NCBI GenBank assembly: GCA_963649145.1
Contig: CAVJGI010000002.1
Coordinates: forward strand, 10,556 to 74,555
From: SVKR01 sp963649145
GTDB lineage: Bacteria > Bacillota > Clostridia > Oscillospirales > Oscillospiraceae
DNA length: 64,000 nt
Direction of reading: 5' to 3'
A program made the position numbers and the translations under genes. A model generated the notes under the pieces. It saw nothing but the letters and a program-made list of their open reading frames with translations, had not been told where the DNA came from and did no database searches. Below, one piece after another: positions 32,832 through 42,258 of this stretch; position 1 is the first letter of the stretch; each line of letters opens with the position of its first letter.

Positions 32832-33571
32832 GAGTTATGGTCGTGGAGGACGAGGAGCTCATCCGCCGCGGGATCGTGCTCGCCGTGGACTGGGCGGCGC
32901 TGGACTGCGTCGTCGTCGGCGAGGCGTCCAACGGGGAAGAGGCGCTCGCGCGCGAAGCGGAGTGCCGCCCGACGCTCATCATCACGGACCTCAAAATGCC
33001 GCACATGGACGGGCTCGAAATGCTCGCGAAGCTCCGCGAGCGCGGCTGCACGGCGCATGTCATCATCCTGACGGCTTACGATTCCTTTGCCTACGCCCAG
33101 ACCGCGCTGCGCCTCGGCGCGGTGGATTTTCTGCTGAAGCCCTTCCACGACGGCGACCTTGAAAATGCCGTGCTCGCGCTGCAAAAGCGCCTCGCCGCGC
33201 GGGAAAAGCCGCCCGAACCCGAACTCCCGCCGGTGCGGACGGACAGCCGCAGCCGCTATGTGCAGGAGGCAATGGACTATATCGGCAGGCGATATGCCTC
33301 GCCGGAGCTCTCCATCGCGGAGGTCGCCGCCGCCCTCGGCGTCAGCGAGGGGCACCTGAGCCACACTTTTAAAAAGGAGACCGGACTCACCGTCGGCGCT
33401 TACCTGACCCGCTGCCGCATCCAGCGCGCCATGGCGCTGCTGCGCGAGGGAAAAAAGCGCGTCTACGAGGTCGCGGAGGCGGTCGGCTACCGGGATATCA
33501 CCTATTTTTCCGGCACCTTCAAAAAGGTCGTCGGCATGAGCCCGACGGAATATCAGAACGCGGTAAAATAA
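32825..33571 (+). CDS. Response regulator with AraC-type DNA-binding domain (YesN-like)
   Basis: A 248-residue protein, short for YesN homologues. The receiver domain (1-120) has acidic EDEE, phosphoacceptor Asp in LIITDLKMPHMDG (about residue 55) and Lys in FLLKPF. Two AraC helix-turn-helix units (about 148-245) end with GYRDITYFSGTFKKVVGMSPTEYQ. ATG 32825 lies inside the kinase gene end. Expected target: the importer promoter region at about 29791-29930. Confidence 0.93.
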   Translation: MLRVMVVEDEELIRRGIVLAVDWAALDCVVVGEASNGEEALAREAECRPTLIITDLKMPHMDGLEMLAKLRERGCTAHVIILTAYDSFAYAQTALRLGAVDFLLKPFHDGDLENAVLALQKRLAAREKPPEPELPPVRTDSRSRYVQEAMDYIGRRYASPELSIAEVAAALGVSEGHLSHTFKKETGLTVGAYLTRCRIQRAMALLREGKKRVYEVAEAVGYRDITYFSGTFKKVVGMSPTEYQNAVK

Positions 33572-33576
33572 ACAGG

Positions 33577-33605
33577 GAGGAGGTCCGGGCGGACCTCCTC
33601 TTTTT
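33577..33605 (+). terminator. Terminator after the regulator gene
   Basis: GAGGAGGTCC (33577-33586) and GGACCTCCTC (33591-33600) followed by five T. Confidence 0.85.
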
Positions 33606-33620
33606 CCATGCAAGTTGGAG

Positions 33621-33649
33621 TTGAATTGCATCGCAAAAGCGTGTATAAT
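33621..33649 (+). promoter_or_regulatory. Promoter for ybaK-uvrA-recD2-comF
   Basis: TTGAAT at 33621-33626, 17 bases, consensus TATAAT at 33644-33649. Confidence 0.65.
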
Positions 33650-33689
33650 AGTAGACCGGATATTTTCCCGGAACGGGAGGTTTTTATTG

Positions 33690-34181
33690 ATGGCAAAGGA
33701 ACAGAAAACGAATGTGATGCGCGTGCTGGAGCAGAAGAAGATCCCCTACACGGCGCTGGAATATCCGCATGACGAGGGCGCGGTGGACGGCGTGACCGTC
33801 GCGAAGCTGACCGGGCAGGACCCGGCGACCGTGTTCAAGACGCTCGTCGCCGTCGGCGCGAGCCGGACGAACTATGTCTTCGTCATCCCCGCGGCGCGGG
33901 AGCTGGACCTCAAAAAAGCGGCGAAGGCGGCAGGGGAGAAGTCCGTCGCCATGCTGCACGTGGCGGAGCTTCTGCCGCTCACGGGCTATGTCCGCGGCGG
34001 GTGCAGCCCGATCGGAATGAAAAAGCAGTTCCGCACGTTTTTCGACGCGAGCGTGGAGACGCTCGACCGCGTGTTCGTGAGCGCGGGGCGCATCGGCGCG
34101 CAGGTCGGCGTCGCGCCCGCGGCGCTGCTCGCGCTCGTGCGCGGGGAGACGGCGGAGCTTTGTGTGGAGGATAAGGCATAA
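33690..34181 (+). CDS. ybaK: Cys-tRNA(Pro)/Cys-tRNA deacylase YbaK
   Basis: A 163-residue YbaK/EbsC-family protein: KTNVMRVLEQKKIPYTALEYPHDE at the N-terminus, VFKTLVAVG with the catalytic-site lysine, and GYVRGGCSPIGMKKQFRTFFD. It hydrolyses cysteine mischarged on tRNA(Pro), a translation quality-control step. ATG 33690 follows GGGAGG. The stop is two bases before uvrA. Confidence 0.92.
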   Translation: MAKEQKTNVMRVLEQKKIPYTALEYPHDEGAVDGVTVAKLTGQDPATVFKTLVAVGASRTNYVFVIPAARELDLKKAAKAAGEKSVAMLHVAELLPLTGYVRGGCSPIGMKKQFRTFFDASVETLDRVFVSAGRIGAQVGVAPAALLALVRGETAELCVEDKA

Positions 34182-34183
34182 AG

Positions 34184-37015
34184 ATGCAGGACTCGATCAT
34201 CATCCGCGGTGCGCGGGAGAACAATCTGAAAAATATCGACGTGGAGATCCCGCGCGACAAGCTCGTCGTCGTCACCGGGCTCTCCGGCAGCGGTAAGAGC
34301 AGCCTCGCCTTCGACACGATCTATGCCGAGGGCCAGCGCCGCTATGTGGAGAGCCTGTCGTCTTACGCGCGGCAGTTTCTCGGTCAGATGGACAAGCCCG
34401 ATGTGGACAGCATCGACGGGCTTTCCCCCGCTATCTCCATCGACCAGAAGACCACGAGCCGCAACCCGCGCTCCACGGTCGGCACCGTTACGGAAATTTA
34501 CGACTATCTCCGTCTGCTCTGGGCGCGCGTCGGCGTGCCGCACTGCCCGAAGTGCGGCAAGGAGATCCGCCAGCAGACGGTGGACCAGATCATCGACCAG
34601 CTCCTGACCCTGCCGGAGCGCGCGAAGCTCCAGATCCTCGCTCCGGTCGTCCGCGGACGCAAGGGCGAGCACGCCAAGGTCTTTGAGGACGCGCGCCGCG
34701 CCGGATTTGTCCGCGCCCGCGCGGACGGCAGCATGTTCGATCTCTCCGAGGAGATCAGGCTCGACAAGAACAAAAAGCACTCCATCGAGATCGTCGTGGA
34801 CCGCATCGTCTTGAAGCCGGACATCACCCGCCGCCTGACCGACTCGGTCGAAACGGCACTGAAGCTTGCCGGCGGGCTCGTGCTCGTTACGGTCGCGGAC
34901 GAGGCGGGGGAGCGGGAGCTCAGCTTTTCCCAGAACTACGCCTGCGAGGACTGCGGCATCTCCATCGAGGAGCTGACGCCGCGGCTTTTCTCCTTCAATA
35001 ACCCCTTCGGCGCCTGCCCGACCTGCGGCGGTCTCGGCGTCCAGCTTCAGGTGGACCCGGCGCTCATTATCCCGGACCCCGGCAAGTCGATCTTAGACGG
35101 CGCGATCACCGCCTCCGGCTGGGGCAACGTCCGCGAGGACACCATTTCCCGCATGTATTTCGACGCGCTCGCAAAGCGCTATCATTTCAAGCTCACGGAC
35201 CCCGTGTCCAGCCTCTCCAAGGATGCGCTGGACGCCGTGCTTTACGGCACGAAGGGCGAAAAGCTGGAGCTTTCCTATGAGCGCAAGAGCGGCAAGGGCA
35301 CGCTGAGCCAGCCCTTCGAGGGCGTCATCACGAACTTAAACCGCCGCTACCGCGAGACCCAGAGCGCCACGATGCGCGAGGATCTGGAGCAGTGCATGAG
35401 CGAGATCCCCTGCCCGGACTGCGCCGGACGGCGCTTAAAGCGCGAAGCCCTCGCCGTCACGGTCGGCGGGCTGAACATTATGGAGTTCACGGAGCTCAGT
35501 GTAGAAAACGAGCTGGCGTTCATCAATGATCTGCACCTTGAAGGTCAGAAGCTGATGATCGCGGGTCAGATTTTAAAGGAGATCCGCTCGCGGCTGGAGT
35601 TCCTCTCCAGCGTCGGGCTCTCTTACCTGACGCTCTCGCGCGCCGCGGCGACACTGAGCGGCGGCGAGGCGCAGCGCATCCGCCTTGCGACCCAGATCGG
35701 GTCGAGTCTGATGGGCGTGCTCTATATCCTCGACGAGCCCTCCATCGGTCTGCACCAGCGCGACAACGCGAAGCTGATCGCAACGCTCAAGCACCTGCGC
35801 GACATCGGCAATACCCTCATCGTCGTCGAGCACGACACGGACACCATGTATGCCGCGGACCACATCATCGACATCGGTCCCGGCGCGGGCGTCCACGGCG
35901 GCGAGCTCGTCGGGCAGGGCACCGTGGCGGACATCTGTGCGAGCCCGCGTAGCGTCACGGGCGACTATCTGAGCGGCAGGAAGAAGATCCCCGTCCCGCC
36001 TTCTCGCCGGAGCGGGACCGGAAAATTCCTCACCGTCCGCGGCGCGGCGGAGAACAACCTCAAGAATATCGACGCGCGCTTTCCGCTCGGCGTGTTCACC
36101 TGCGTCACCGGCGTTTCCGGCAGCGGCAAGAGCAGCCTTGTGAACGAAATTCTCTATAAAACGCTCGCTTCGCGCTTAAACCGCATGAAGGTCCGCCCCG
36201 GCAAGTGCGCCGGTGTGGACGGGCTGGAGAACGTGGACAAGGTCATCGCCATCGACCAGAGCCCGATCGGGCGCTCTCCGCGCTCCAACCCCGCGACTTA
36301 TACCGGCATGTTCAACGATATCCGCGACCTCTTCGCCGAGAGCAGCGACGCCAAGCTCCGCGGCTACGGTCCCGGCAGATTCTCCTTCAACGTCCGCGGC
36401 GGACGCTGCGAAGCCTGCGCGGGCGACGGTCTGCTCAAGATCGAGATGCACTTCCTGCCGGATATTTATGTCCCCTGCGAGGTCTGCCACGGCGCACGCT
36501 ATAACCGCGAGACGCTAGAGGTGCGCTATAAGGGCAAAAACATCGCCGAGGTGCTCGACATGACAGTCGAGGAGGCGGTCACGTATTTCGAGAACATCCC
36601 CAAGATCCGCGACCGGGTCCAGACGCTGCTGGACGTCGGGCTCGGCTATATCAAGCTCGGCCAGCCGGCGACGACGCTCTCCGGCGGCGAGGCGCAGCGC
36701 GTGAAGCTCGCGACGGAGCTCAGCAAGCGCAGCACCGGGCGCACGGTCTACGTCCTCGACGAGCCGACCACGGGACTGCACATGGCGGACGTCCACCGCC
36801 TCATCGACGTGCTCCAGAAGCTCACCGACGCGGGCAACACCGTCATCGTCATCGAGCACAATCTGGACGTCATCAAATGCGCCGACCACATCATCGACCT
36901 CGGTCCCGAAGGCGGCGACAAGGGCGGGCAGATCGTCTTCACCGGAACGCCGGAGCAGTGCGCCGAGTGTCCGGAGAGCGCCACGGGCGAATTTCTGAAG
37001 GCAATGCTGGAATAA
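34184..37015 (+). CDS. uvrA: Excinuclease ABC subunit A
   Basis: A 943-residue protein with two ABC ATPase halves: Walker A GLSGSGKSSL and GVSGSGKSSL, signatures LSGGEAQR (twice) and Walker B YILDEPSIGL and YVLDEPTTGL. Zinc modules CEDCGISI...CPTCGGLG and CEACAGDG...CEVCHG are complete. It recognises DNA damage for nucleotide excision repair; uvrB and uvrC are outside this window. Confidence 0.97.
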   Translation: MQDSIIIRGARENNLKNIDVEIPRDKLVVVTGLSGSGKSSLAFDTIYAEGQRRYVESLSSYARQFLGQMDKPDVDSIDGLSPAISIDQKTTSRNPRSTVGTVTEIYDYLRLLWARVGVPHCPKCGKEIRQQTVDQIIDQLLTLPERAKLQILAPVVRGRKGEHAKVFEDARRAGFVRARADGSMFDLSEEIRLDKNKKHSIEIVVDRIVLKPDITRRLTDSVETALKLAGGLVLVTVADEAGERELSFSQNYACEDCGISIEELTPRLFSFNNPFGACPTCGGLGVQLQVDPALIIPDPGKSILDGAITASGWGNVREDTISRMYFDALAKRYHFKLTDPVSSLSKDALDAVLYGTKGEKLELSYERKSGKGTLSQPFEGVITNLNRRYRETQSATMREDLEQCMSEIPCPDCAGRRLKREALAVTVGGLNIMEFTELSVENELAFINDLHLEGQKLMIAGQILKEIRSRLEFLSSVGLSYLTLSRAAATLSGGEAQRIRLATQIGSSLMGVLYILDEPSIGLHQRDNAKLIATLKHLRDIGNTLIVVEHDTDTMYAADHIIDIGPGAGVHGGELVGQGTVADICASPRSVTGDYLSGRKKIPVPPSRRSGTGKFLTVRGAAENNLKNIDARFPLGVFTCVTGVSGSGKSSLVNEILYKTLASRLNRMKVRPGKCAGVDGLENVDKVIAIDQSPIGRSPRSNPATYTGMFNDIRDLFAESSDAKLRGYGPGRFSFNVRGGRCEACAGDGLLKIEMHFLPDIYVPCEVCHGARYNRETLEVRYKGKNIAEVLDMTVEEAVTYFENIPKIRDRVQTLLDVGLGYIKLGQPATTLSGGEAQRVKLATELSKRSTGRTVYVLDEPTTGLHMADVHRLIDVLQKLTDAGNTVIVIEHNLDVIKCADHIIDLGPEGGDKGGQIVFTGTPEQCAECPESATGEFLKAMLE

Positions 37016-37037
37016 CGAGAGAAAAAACGGGGGAACC

Positions 37038-39245
37038 ATGGAAAACGGCTTTGACGAGCTCGTCGGCACCGTCGATGAGATCATCTATACCAACGAGGAA
37101 AACGGCTATACCGTGCTGCGTCTGGAGCGGGACGACGGCGAGACCGTCACCGCGACGGGCTGTCTGCCCTTCGCCGCGCCCGGCGAGCAGCTCATGCTCT
37201 ACGGGAGCTGGACGACCCACGCGACTTACGGCCAGCAGTTCCGCGCGGAATACGCCGAGCGGAGCATGCCGCGCGGCGCGGAGGCGGTGTATGAATATCT
37301 CGCGAGCCGCGTCATCCGCGGCGTCGGACCCGCGACGGCGAGCGTCATCATCTCCGCCTTCGGGGACAAGGCGCTGGACGTCATCGAAAACGAGCCGGAA
37401 AAGCTCGCCGGACTGCGCGGGATCAGTCTGAAAAAGGCGAAGGAGATGAGCGAGGCGCTCCGGCGTCAGCTCGGTCTGCGCCGGTTGATGGAGTTCCTGA
37501 ACAGCCACGGTCTGAAGCCCCACTTCGCCATGCGGCTCTACCGCTCTTACGGCGACCGCGCGCTCTCGCTCATTCAGGAAAACCCCTATATCCTCTGCGC
37601 GCCCCATATCGGCGCAGAGTTTTCCGACGCGGACACACTCGCGCTCGACCTCGGTCTCGACGGGGACAGCCCGGAGCGCATCTCCGCCGCCGTCTGCTTT
37701 GAGCTCCAGCATAACGCCGGGAACGGCCATGTCTTCATCCCGCGCGAAAAGCTCATCCTTGCGACCGCCAAGCTCCTCAATATCGAGCCCGGGGCGGTGG
37801 AGAGCGGGCTCGACGAGCTGCTGCGCCGCGGCGACGTGGTGGAGCAGTCCGTCGCCGGCTGTGAGGCTTGCTATCTGAAGGACCTTTACGAAGCCGAGCG
37901 CAGCAGCGCAGAGCGGCTTTCCACCATGGCTGCGGCGCGCTTTTCCTGCAAGCAGGATTTTTCCGAGCTGCTCGGCGGCATCGAGCGCGCGCAGGGCATT
38001 ACTTACGCACCCCAGCAGCGCAAAACGCTGGAGACCGCCTCCCGGTCCCAGCTGATGCTCATCACCGGCGGACCCGGCACCGGCAAGACGACGACGGTCC
38101 GCGCCATCATCGCCATGTATGAAACGCTGGGGCTCACGGTCCAGCTCGCCGCCCCGACGGGGCGCGCGGCAAAGCGCATGGCGGAGCTTACGGGCTGCGA
38201 GGCGGTGACGATCCACCGTCTGCTGGAGGCGGGCTATGCCGAGGGCAGCTTTGACCTCGTTTTCAAGCGTAATGCGGCAAATCCGCTGCGCTGCGACGCG
38301 CTCATCGTGGATGAGTGCTCCATGATCGACATCACGCTCCTCGCCGCGCTGCTCGCCGCGCTGCCGCGCGAGTGCCGTCTTATTTTAGTCGGCGACGCGG
38401 ACCAGCTTCCGAGCGTCGGACCCGGCAACGTGTTTCTCGATATCCTGCGCTCGAACCGCGTTGCGGTCGTGCGCCTGACGGAAATTTTCCGCCAGACGGC
38501 GGACAGCCGCATCGTGCAGTACGCCCACCGGATCAACGCCGGCGAGCATCCGCCCATTGCGGAGAATAAAGGCGACTTTTTCTTCATGCGCCGCCTGAAG
38601 CCGGACGCCGCCGTGCAGCTCATCGTCCAGCTCTGCGCCGAGCGGCTGCCGAAAAATATGCACATCCCCTCGGAGGAGATCCAAGTCCTGACCCCGATGC
38701 GCCGCGGCGGTGCGGGGGTCTATGCCTTAAACGCCGCGCTTCAGGCGGCGCTCAACCCGCCCGCGGAGGGCAAGCCGGAGAAAAAATTCGGCGAATTTAT
38801 CTTCCGGCTCGGCGATCGGGTGATGCAAATCCGAAATAACTATGATATAATATGGACCACCGCCGACCAGAAAACCGCCGGGACCGGCGTTTTCAACGGC
38901 GACATCGGCTATATCACCGCCATCGACCCCGCGCAGGAGACGCTCACCGTCGACTTCGACGGGCGCAGCGCGCTCTACGGCTTCGATATGCTCTCCGAGC
39001 TCGAACACGCTTGGGCGATGACGGTCCACAAATCGCAGGGCAGCGAATACCGCGCCGTCATCCTCTGCGTCTGCGGCGCGCCGCGCCAGCTCGCTTACCG
39101 CGGCGTGCTCTATACCGCCGTGACCCGCGCGCGCGAGCTGCTCATCGCCGTCGGGGACGACGGGCTCATCGACCAGATGATCGACAACCACAAGCAGGCG
39201 CGGCGCTACAGCGGACTGCGCGCGCGGCTTGCCGAGGCGGAGTGA
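37038..39245 (+). CDS. recD2: RecD2-like superfamily 1 DNA helicase
   Basis: A 735-residue 5'-3' helicase with an N-terminal OB-like domain (GTVDEIIYTNEENGYTVLRL), a helix-hairpin-helix segment (about 90-160), Walker A GGPGTGKTTT, Walker B LIVDECSMID, motif III VGDADQLPSVG and the C-terminal MTVHKSQGSEY / YTAVTRARELL motifs. It is the AddAB-independent RecD2 class used in replication-fork and repair processing. It begins 22 bases after uvrA, strengthening a DNA-repair operon. Confidence 0.93.
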   Translation: MENGFDELVGTVDEIIYTNEENGYTVLRLERDDGETVTATGCLPFAAPGEQLMLYGSWTTHATYGQQFRAEYAERSMPRGAEAVYEYLASRVIRGVGPATASVIISAFGDKALDVIENEPEKLAGLRGISLKKAKEMSEALRRQLGLRRLMEFLNSHGLKPHFAMRLYRSYGDRALSLIQENPYILCAPHIGAEFSDADTLALDLGLDGDSPERISAAVCFELQHNAGNGHVFIPREKLILATAKLLNIEPGAVESGLDELLRRGDVVEQSVAGCEACYLKDLYEAERSSAERLSTMAAARFSCKQDFSELLGGIERAQGITYAPQQRKTLETASRSQLMLITGGPGTGKTTTVRAIIAMYETLGLTVQLAAPTGRAAKRMAELTGCEAVTIHRLLEAGYAEGSFDLVFKRNAANPLRCDALIVDECSMIDITLLAALLAALPRECRLILVGDADQLPSVGPGNVFLDILRSNRVAVVRLTEIFRQTADSRIVQYAHRINAGEHPPIAENKGDFFFMRRLKPDAAVQLIVQLCAERLPKNMHIPSEEIQVLTPMRRGGAGVYALNAALQAALNPPAEGKPEKKFGEFIFRLGDRVMQIRNNYDIIWTTADQKTAGTGVFNGDIGYITAIDPAQETLTVDFDGRSALYGFDMLSELEHAWAMTVHKSQGSEYRAVILCVCGAPRQLAYRGVLYTAVTRARELLIAVGDDGLIDQMIDNHKQARRYSGLRARLAEAE

Positions 39246-39250
39246 GCGCG

Positions 39251-39904
39251 ATGGGGCTTCTTTCCGCCGTTCTGGACCTGCTTTACCCGCCGCGCTGCGT
39301 GTTCTGCCGCCGCATCATGCGCTCCTCAGCCGAGCGCGTCTGCCCGGACTGCGCAAAAACGCTGCCCTACGCGGGCGCGAGAGGGGAGCGGCATGGCGAC
39401 TTTTTCAGCGTCTGCTGCGCGCCGCTGCTCTACGAAGGCGCCGTGCGCGAATCGCTGTTGCGCTATAAGTTCCACGAATGCCCCGGCTACGCCGCGCCTT
39501 ACGGTGAGATCCTCGCCGCGTGTGTCCGCGAGGAGCTGGACGGGCGCTGGGACACGCTCTCGTGGGTGCCGCTCAGCCGCCGGAGACTGCGCGAGCGCGG
39601 CTATGATCAGGCGCAGCTGCTCGCCGGGGAGACGGCGGAGCGCCTTGGGACCGCGGCGGTGCGGACGCTCGAAAAGCACGTGGACACCGCGCGGCAGTCC
39701 GCCACGGGAAGCCGCGAAAAGCGCGCGGCGAACATCTCCGGCGCTTACCGCGTCCCGGACCCCGCCCTCGTCGCCGGGCGGCGCATCCTGCTCATCGACG
39801 ACATTATGACCACGGGCGCGACGCTCTCGGAGGCAGCCCGCACCCTGCGCGCCGCCGGCGCGTCGGAGGTCGTCTGCGCGGTGCTGGCGACGTCGCCGGA
39901 CTAA
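39251..39904 (+). CDS. comF: ComF-family phosphoribosyltransferase-like protein
   Basis: A 217-residue ComF protein: N-terminal zinc-finger cysteines (RCVFC and CPDC), then a type I PRT fold with the LLIDDIMTTGATLSEA PRPP-loop motif. Members aid DNA uptake for transformation, though many non-competent anaerobes also keep the gene. ATG 39251 is 5 bases after the recD2 stop, so it is the last gene of the ybaK operon. Confidence 0.9.
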   Translation: MGLLSAVLDLLYPPRCVFCRRIMRSSAERVCPDCAKTLPYAGARGERHGDFFSVCCAPLLYEGAVRESLLRYKFHECPGYAAPYGEILAACVREELDGRWDTLSWVPLSRRRLRERGYDQAQLLAGETAERLGTAAVRTLEKHVDTARQSATGSREKRAANISGAYRVPDPALVAGRRILLIDDIMTTGATLSEAARTLRAAGASEVVCAVLATSPD

Positions 39905-39963
39905 AGCCGGAAATTTCAGTCTATACTTTTGCCTATACTTATTGATTTGAGGAGAACGGACCC

Positions 39964-40995
39964 ATGCTCTTTTTTGAGAGAGACATCGCAATCGACCTTG
40001 GAACGACCAACACGCTGGTCTATGTCCGCGGAAAGGGCGTCGCCATGCGCGAGCCGACCATCGTCGCCGTGGACAAGACGACCGGGAAGCTGCTGAAGAT
40101 CGGCGAGGAGGCGCAGAAGATGCTGGGGCGCACCCCGGCGAACATCGTCGCCATCCACCCGATCGCGAACGGCGTCATTTCCGACTACGACATGACCACC
40201 CGCATGCTTCAGGAGCTGCTGAGCCGCGTCACGAGCTTCAGCTTTTTCAAGCCGCGCGTGATCGTCTGCGTGCCGAGCAGCATCACCGGCGTGGAGGAGC
40301 GCGCCATCATCGACGCGACAATCGAAGCCGGTGCGCGAAAGGTCTACCTGCTGGAGACCGCCGTCGCAACGAGCACCGGCGCGGGAATCGACATCTCCAA
40401 GCCGGAGGGCCATCTCGTCATCGACATCGGCGGCGGCACGACGGAGGTCGCCGTGGTCTCCCTCGGCGGCGTGGTGGAGGTCGAGTCCATCAAGACCGCG
40501 GGCGACGAGTTCGACGAGGCGATCGTCCGGTACATACGCCGGAAGCACAACGTCCTCATCGGCGCGCGCACCGCGGAGGAGCTCAAGCGCGCCATCGGCT
40601 GCGTCTATACCCGGCGCGAGGTCGAGACCCGTGAGGTCAAGGGCCGCTGCCTGCTGACCGGTCTGCCCAAGGCGGTCACGGTCAACTCCAACGACATGAT
40701 CGAGGCGCTCGCCGAGCCGGTCGAAAAGGTGCTGGAGACCATCCACATGGTTTTGGAGCGCACCCCGCCGGAGCTCGTGGCGGACATCTCCGTCAACGGC
40801 ATCGTCATGTCCGGCGGCGGCAGCCTTCTCTGGGGGCTCGACAAGCTCATCACGAGCCGCACCGGGATCGAAGCCGTCGTAGTGGACGACACCCTCGCCT
40901 GTGCCGCCTACGGAGCCGGAAAAATGCTCCGCGAGCTGAACAACATGCAGGAGGGCATGATCAACCTCGCGAGAAGAAAGCAGATGAAAGGGTAA
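39964..40995 (+). CDS. mreB: Rod shape-determining protein MreB
   Basis: A 343-residue actin-like ATPase with phosphate-1 motif IDLGTTNTLVY, connect motif and phosphate-2 IDIGGGTTEVAVV, and adenosine motif NGIVMSGGGSLLWGL. It forms membrane-associated filaments guiding lateral peptidoglycan synthesis. mreC and mreD do not follow, so it is a stand-alone MreB/Mbl-type gene. It has GAGGAGA upstream and a perfect terminator downstream that occurs again at 41264. Confidence 0.95.
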   Translation: MLFFERDIAIDLGTTNTLVYVRGKGVAMREPTIVAVDKTTGKLLKIGEEAQKMLGRTPANIVAIHPIANGVISDYDMTTRMLQELLSRVTSFSFFKPRVIVCVPSSITGVEERAIIDATIEAGARKVYLLETAVATSTGAGIDISKPEGHLVIDIGGGTTEVAVVSLGGVVEVESIKTAGDEFDEAIVRYIRRKHNVLIGARTAEELKRAIGCVYTRREVETREVKGRCLLTGLPKAVTVNSNDMIEALAEPVEKVLETIHMVLERTPPELVADISVNGIVMSGGGSLLWGLDKLITSRTGIEAVVVDDTLACAAYGAGKMLRELNNMQEGMINLARRKQMKG

Positions 40996-41000
40996 AAAAA

Positions 41001-41027
41001 CCGGCTCCCGAACGGGAGCCGGTTTTT
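41001..41027 (+). terminator. mreB terminator, left copy
   Basis: CCGGCTCCCG-AA-CGGGAGCCGG (41001-41022), A run before and TTTTT after. An identical copy in the same orientation lies at 41264-41290. Confidence 0.85.
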
Positions 41028-41260
41028 CAGCCTGTCAAAAAAAGTCCAAACAACGCGGCGAAGCCGCACAATTTAAAGGCCTCCCTGTGTAAGGGAGGCT
41101 GTCAGCCGAAGGCTGACTGGAGGGTTGTAAGCTTCTGAAATTGCCAAGCTTGGCGTTTTCGGAAGCTTGGTAACAACCCCTCAGTCGCGCTTCGCGCGCC
41201 AGCTCCCCTTGCACAGGGGAGCCTTTAAAATCGCAGATCGCGGAGTTCTTTGACAGGCTG
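41028..41260. mobile_element. MITE-like palindromic element (233 bases), copy 1
   Basis: Ends are inverted: CAGCCTGTCAAA at 41028-41039 and TTTGACAGGCTG at 41249-41260. Internally, 41071-41135 and 41161-41230 are imperfect inverted repeats of each other (TTTAAAGGC..., GGTTGT..., AAGCTT), so the element folds into one long branched hairpin. It has no coding capacity. It lies exactly between two direct copies of the mreB terminator. A related copy is at 63800-63952. Confidence 0.75.
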
Positions 41261-41263
41261 AAA

Positions 41264-41290
41264 CCGGCTCCCGAACGGGAGCCGGTTTTT
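41264..41290 (+). terminator. mreB terminator, right copy
   Basis: The same CCGGCTCCCG-AA-CGGGAGCCGG stem (41264-41285) with TTTTT, directly repeating the left copy for about 30 bases including the A and T runs. Confidence 0.8.
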
Positions 41291-41297
41291 GCTTGAT

Positions 41298-42227
41298 TCA
41301 CATCTTGCTCTCCAGCCAGCGGAGGACGTCGTTATAGACCTCATTGCGGCAGAGCTCGTTCAGAATTTCGTGCCGTCCGCCGGGGTAGAGCTTCAGGGAG
41401 ACGTCCGTCATGCCGGCGCGGAGGAAGTTCTCATACGCGCGGCGGACGCCCTTGCCGCTCTCGCCGACGGGGTCGGCATCGCCCGCAATGAAGAGCACCG
41501 GCAGCTCGCGGCGCATCAGGCGGACATTATCCAGCTTCGAGATCATCTGGATGCCGCCCATCATGTCGTGGAACAGCCCCACCGTCGGGACGAAGCCGCA
41601 GAGCGGGTCGGCGTTGTAGCGGTCGACATGCGCCTCGTCGCGCGTCAGCCAGTCGTTCGGCGTGCGCGCGGGCTGGAACGCCTTGTTGTAGCCGCCGAAG
41701 GCGAGATTATTGAGCTTATCGCTGTGGTAGCGCGGACCGTGCTTTTTGATCTCCAGTGCGCTCGCGAGCTTGCCGCCCGCGACGACGGCGGCGGGCTGCT
41801 GCCCGGTGCCGCAGATGACCGCGCCGGAAAGCCCCTCGGACCAGCGCAGCAGGTAAGTGCGGGTCAGGAAGCTGCCCATGCTGTGACCGAAGAGAAAATA
41901 CGGCAGCTCCGGGAACTCCGCGTGCGTGAGCTGATAGAGCCGGTGCATATCACCGACGGCGGTCATCCAGCCGTTTTCGTCGGCAAAATGACCAAGCTCG
42001 CCGTCGGCGCTGACGCTCTGACCGTGGCCCAGATGGTCGTTTGCTACGACGAGGAAGCCGTTTTCGGCGAGGTACGCCGCGAACTCGTCGTAGCGCTCCA
42101 CGTGCTCGGCAATGCCGTGCGCGATCTGCAAAACGGCGCGGGGCGCGGTGTCCGGCGTGCAGCGGCGGACGTGGATCTGGGTCACGCCGTCGCCGGAGGG
42201 GAAGGTGTAGTCGGAAAAAACGGGCAT
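41298..42227 (-). CDS. Alpha/beta hydrolase, monoacylglycerol-lipase-like
   Basis: A 309-residue serine hydrolase: oxyanion segment QIAHGIAEH, nucleophile elbow GHSMGS, acid in FIAGDADPVGE and histidine in YPGGRHEIL. It resembles lysophospholipase/monoacylglycerol lipase enzymes that cut lipid esters. Start 42227 is preferred over the ATG at 42236 because AGAGGAGG abuts the latter and is spaced 9 bases from the former. It is downstream of the thioredoxin gene on the same strand. Confidence 0.88.
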   Translation of the reverse strand: MPVFSDYTFPSGDGVTQIHVRRCTPDTAPRAVLQIAHGIAEHVERYDEFAAYLAENGFLVVANDHLGHGQSVSADGELGHFADENGWMTAVGDMHRLYQLTHAEFPELPYFLFGHSMGSFLTRTYLLRWSEGLSGAVICGTGQQPAAVVAGGKLASALEIKKHGPRYHSDKLNNLAFGGYNKAFQPARTPNDWLTRDEAHVDRYNADPLCGFVPTVGLFHDMMGGIQMISKLDNVRLMRRELPVLFIAGDADPVGESGKGVRRAYENFLRAGMTDVSLKLYPGGRHEILNELCRNEVYNDVLRWLESKM

Positions 42228-42258
42228 GGGGTTCATCCTCCTCTATCAGAATGTGTTG

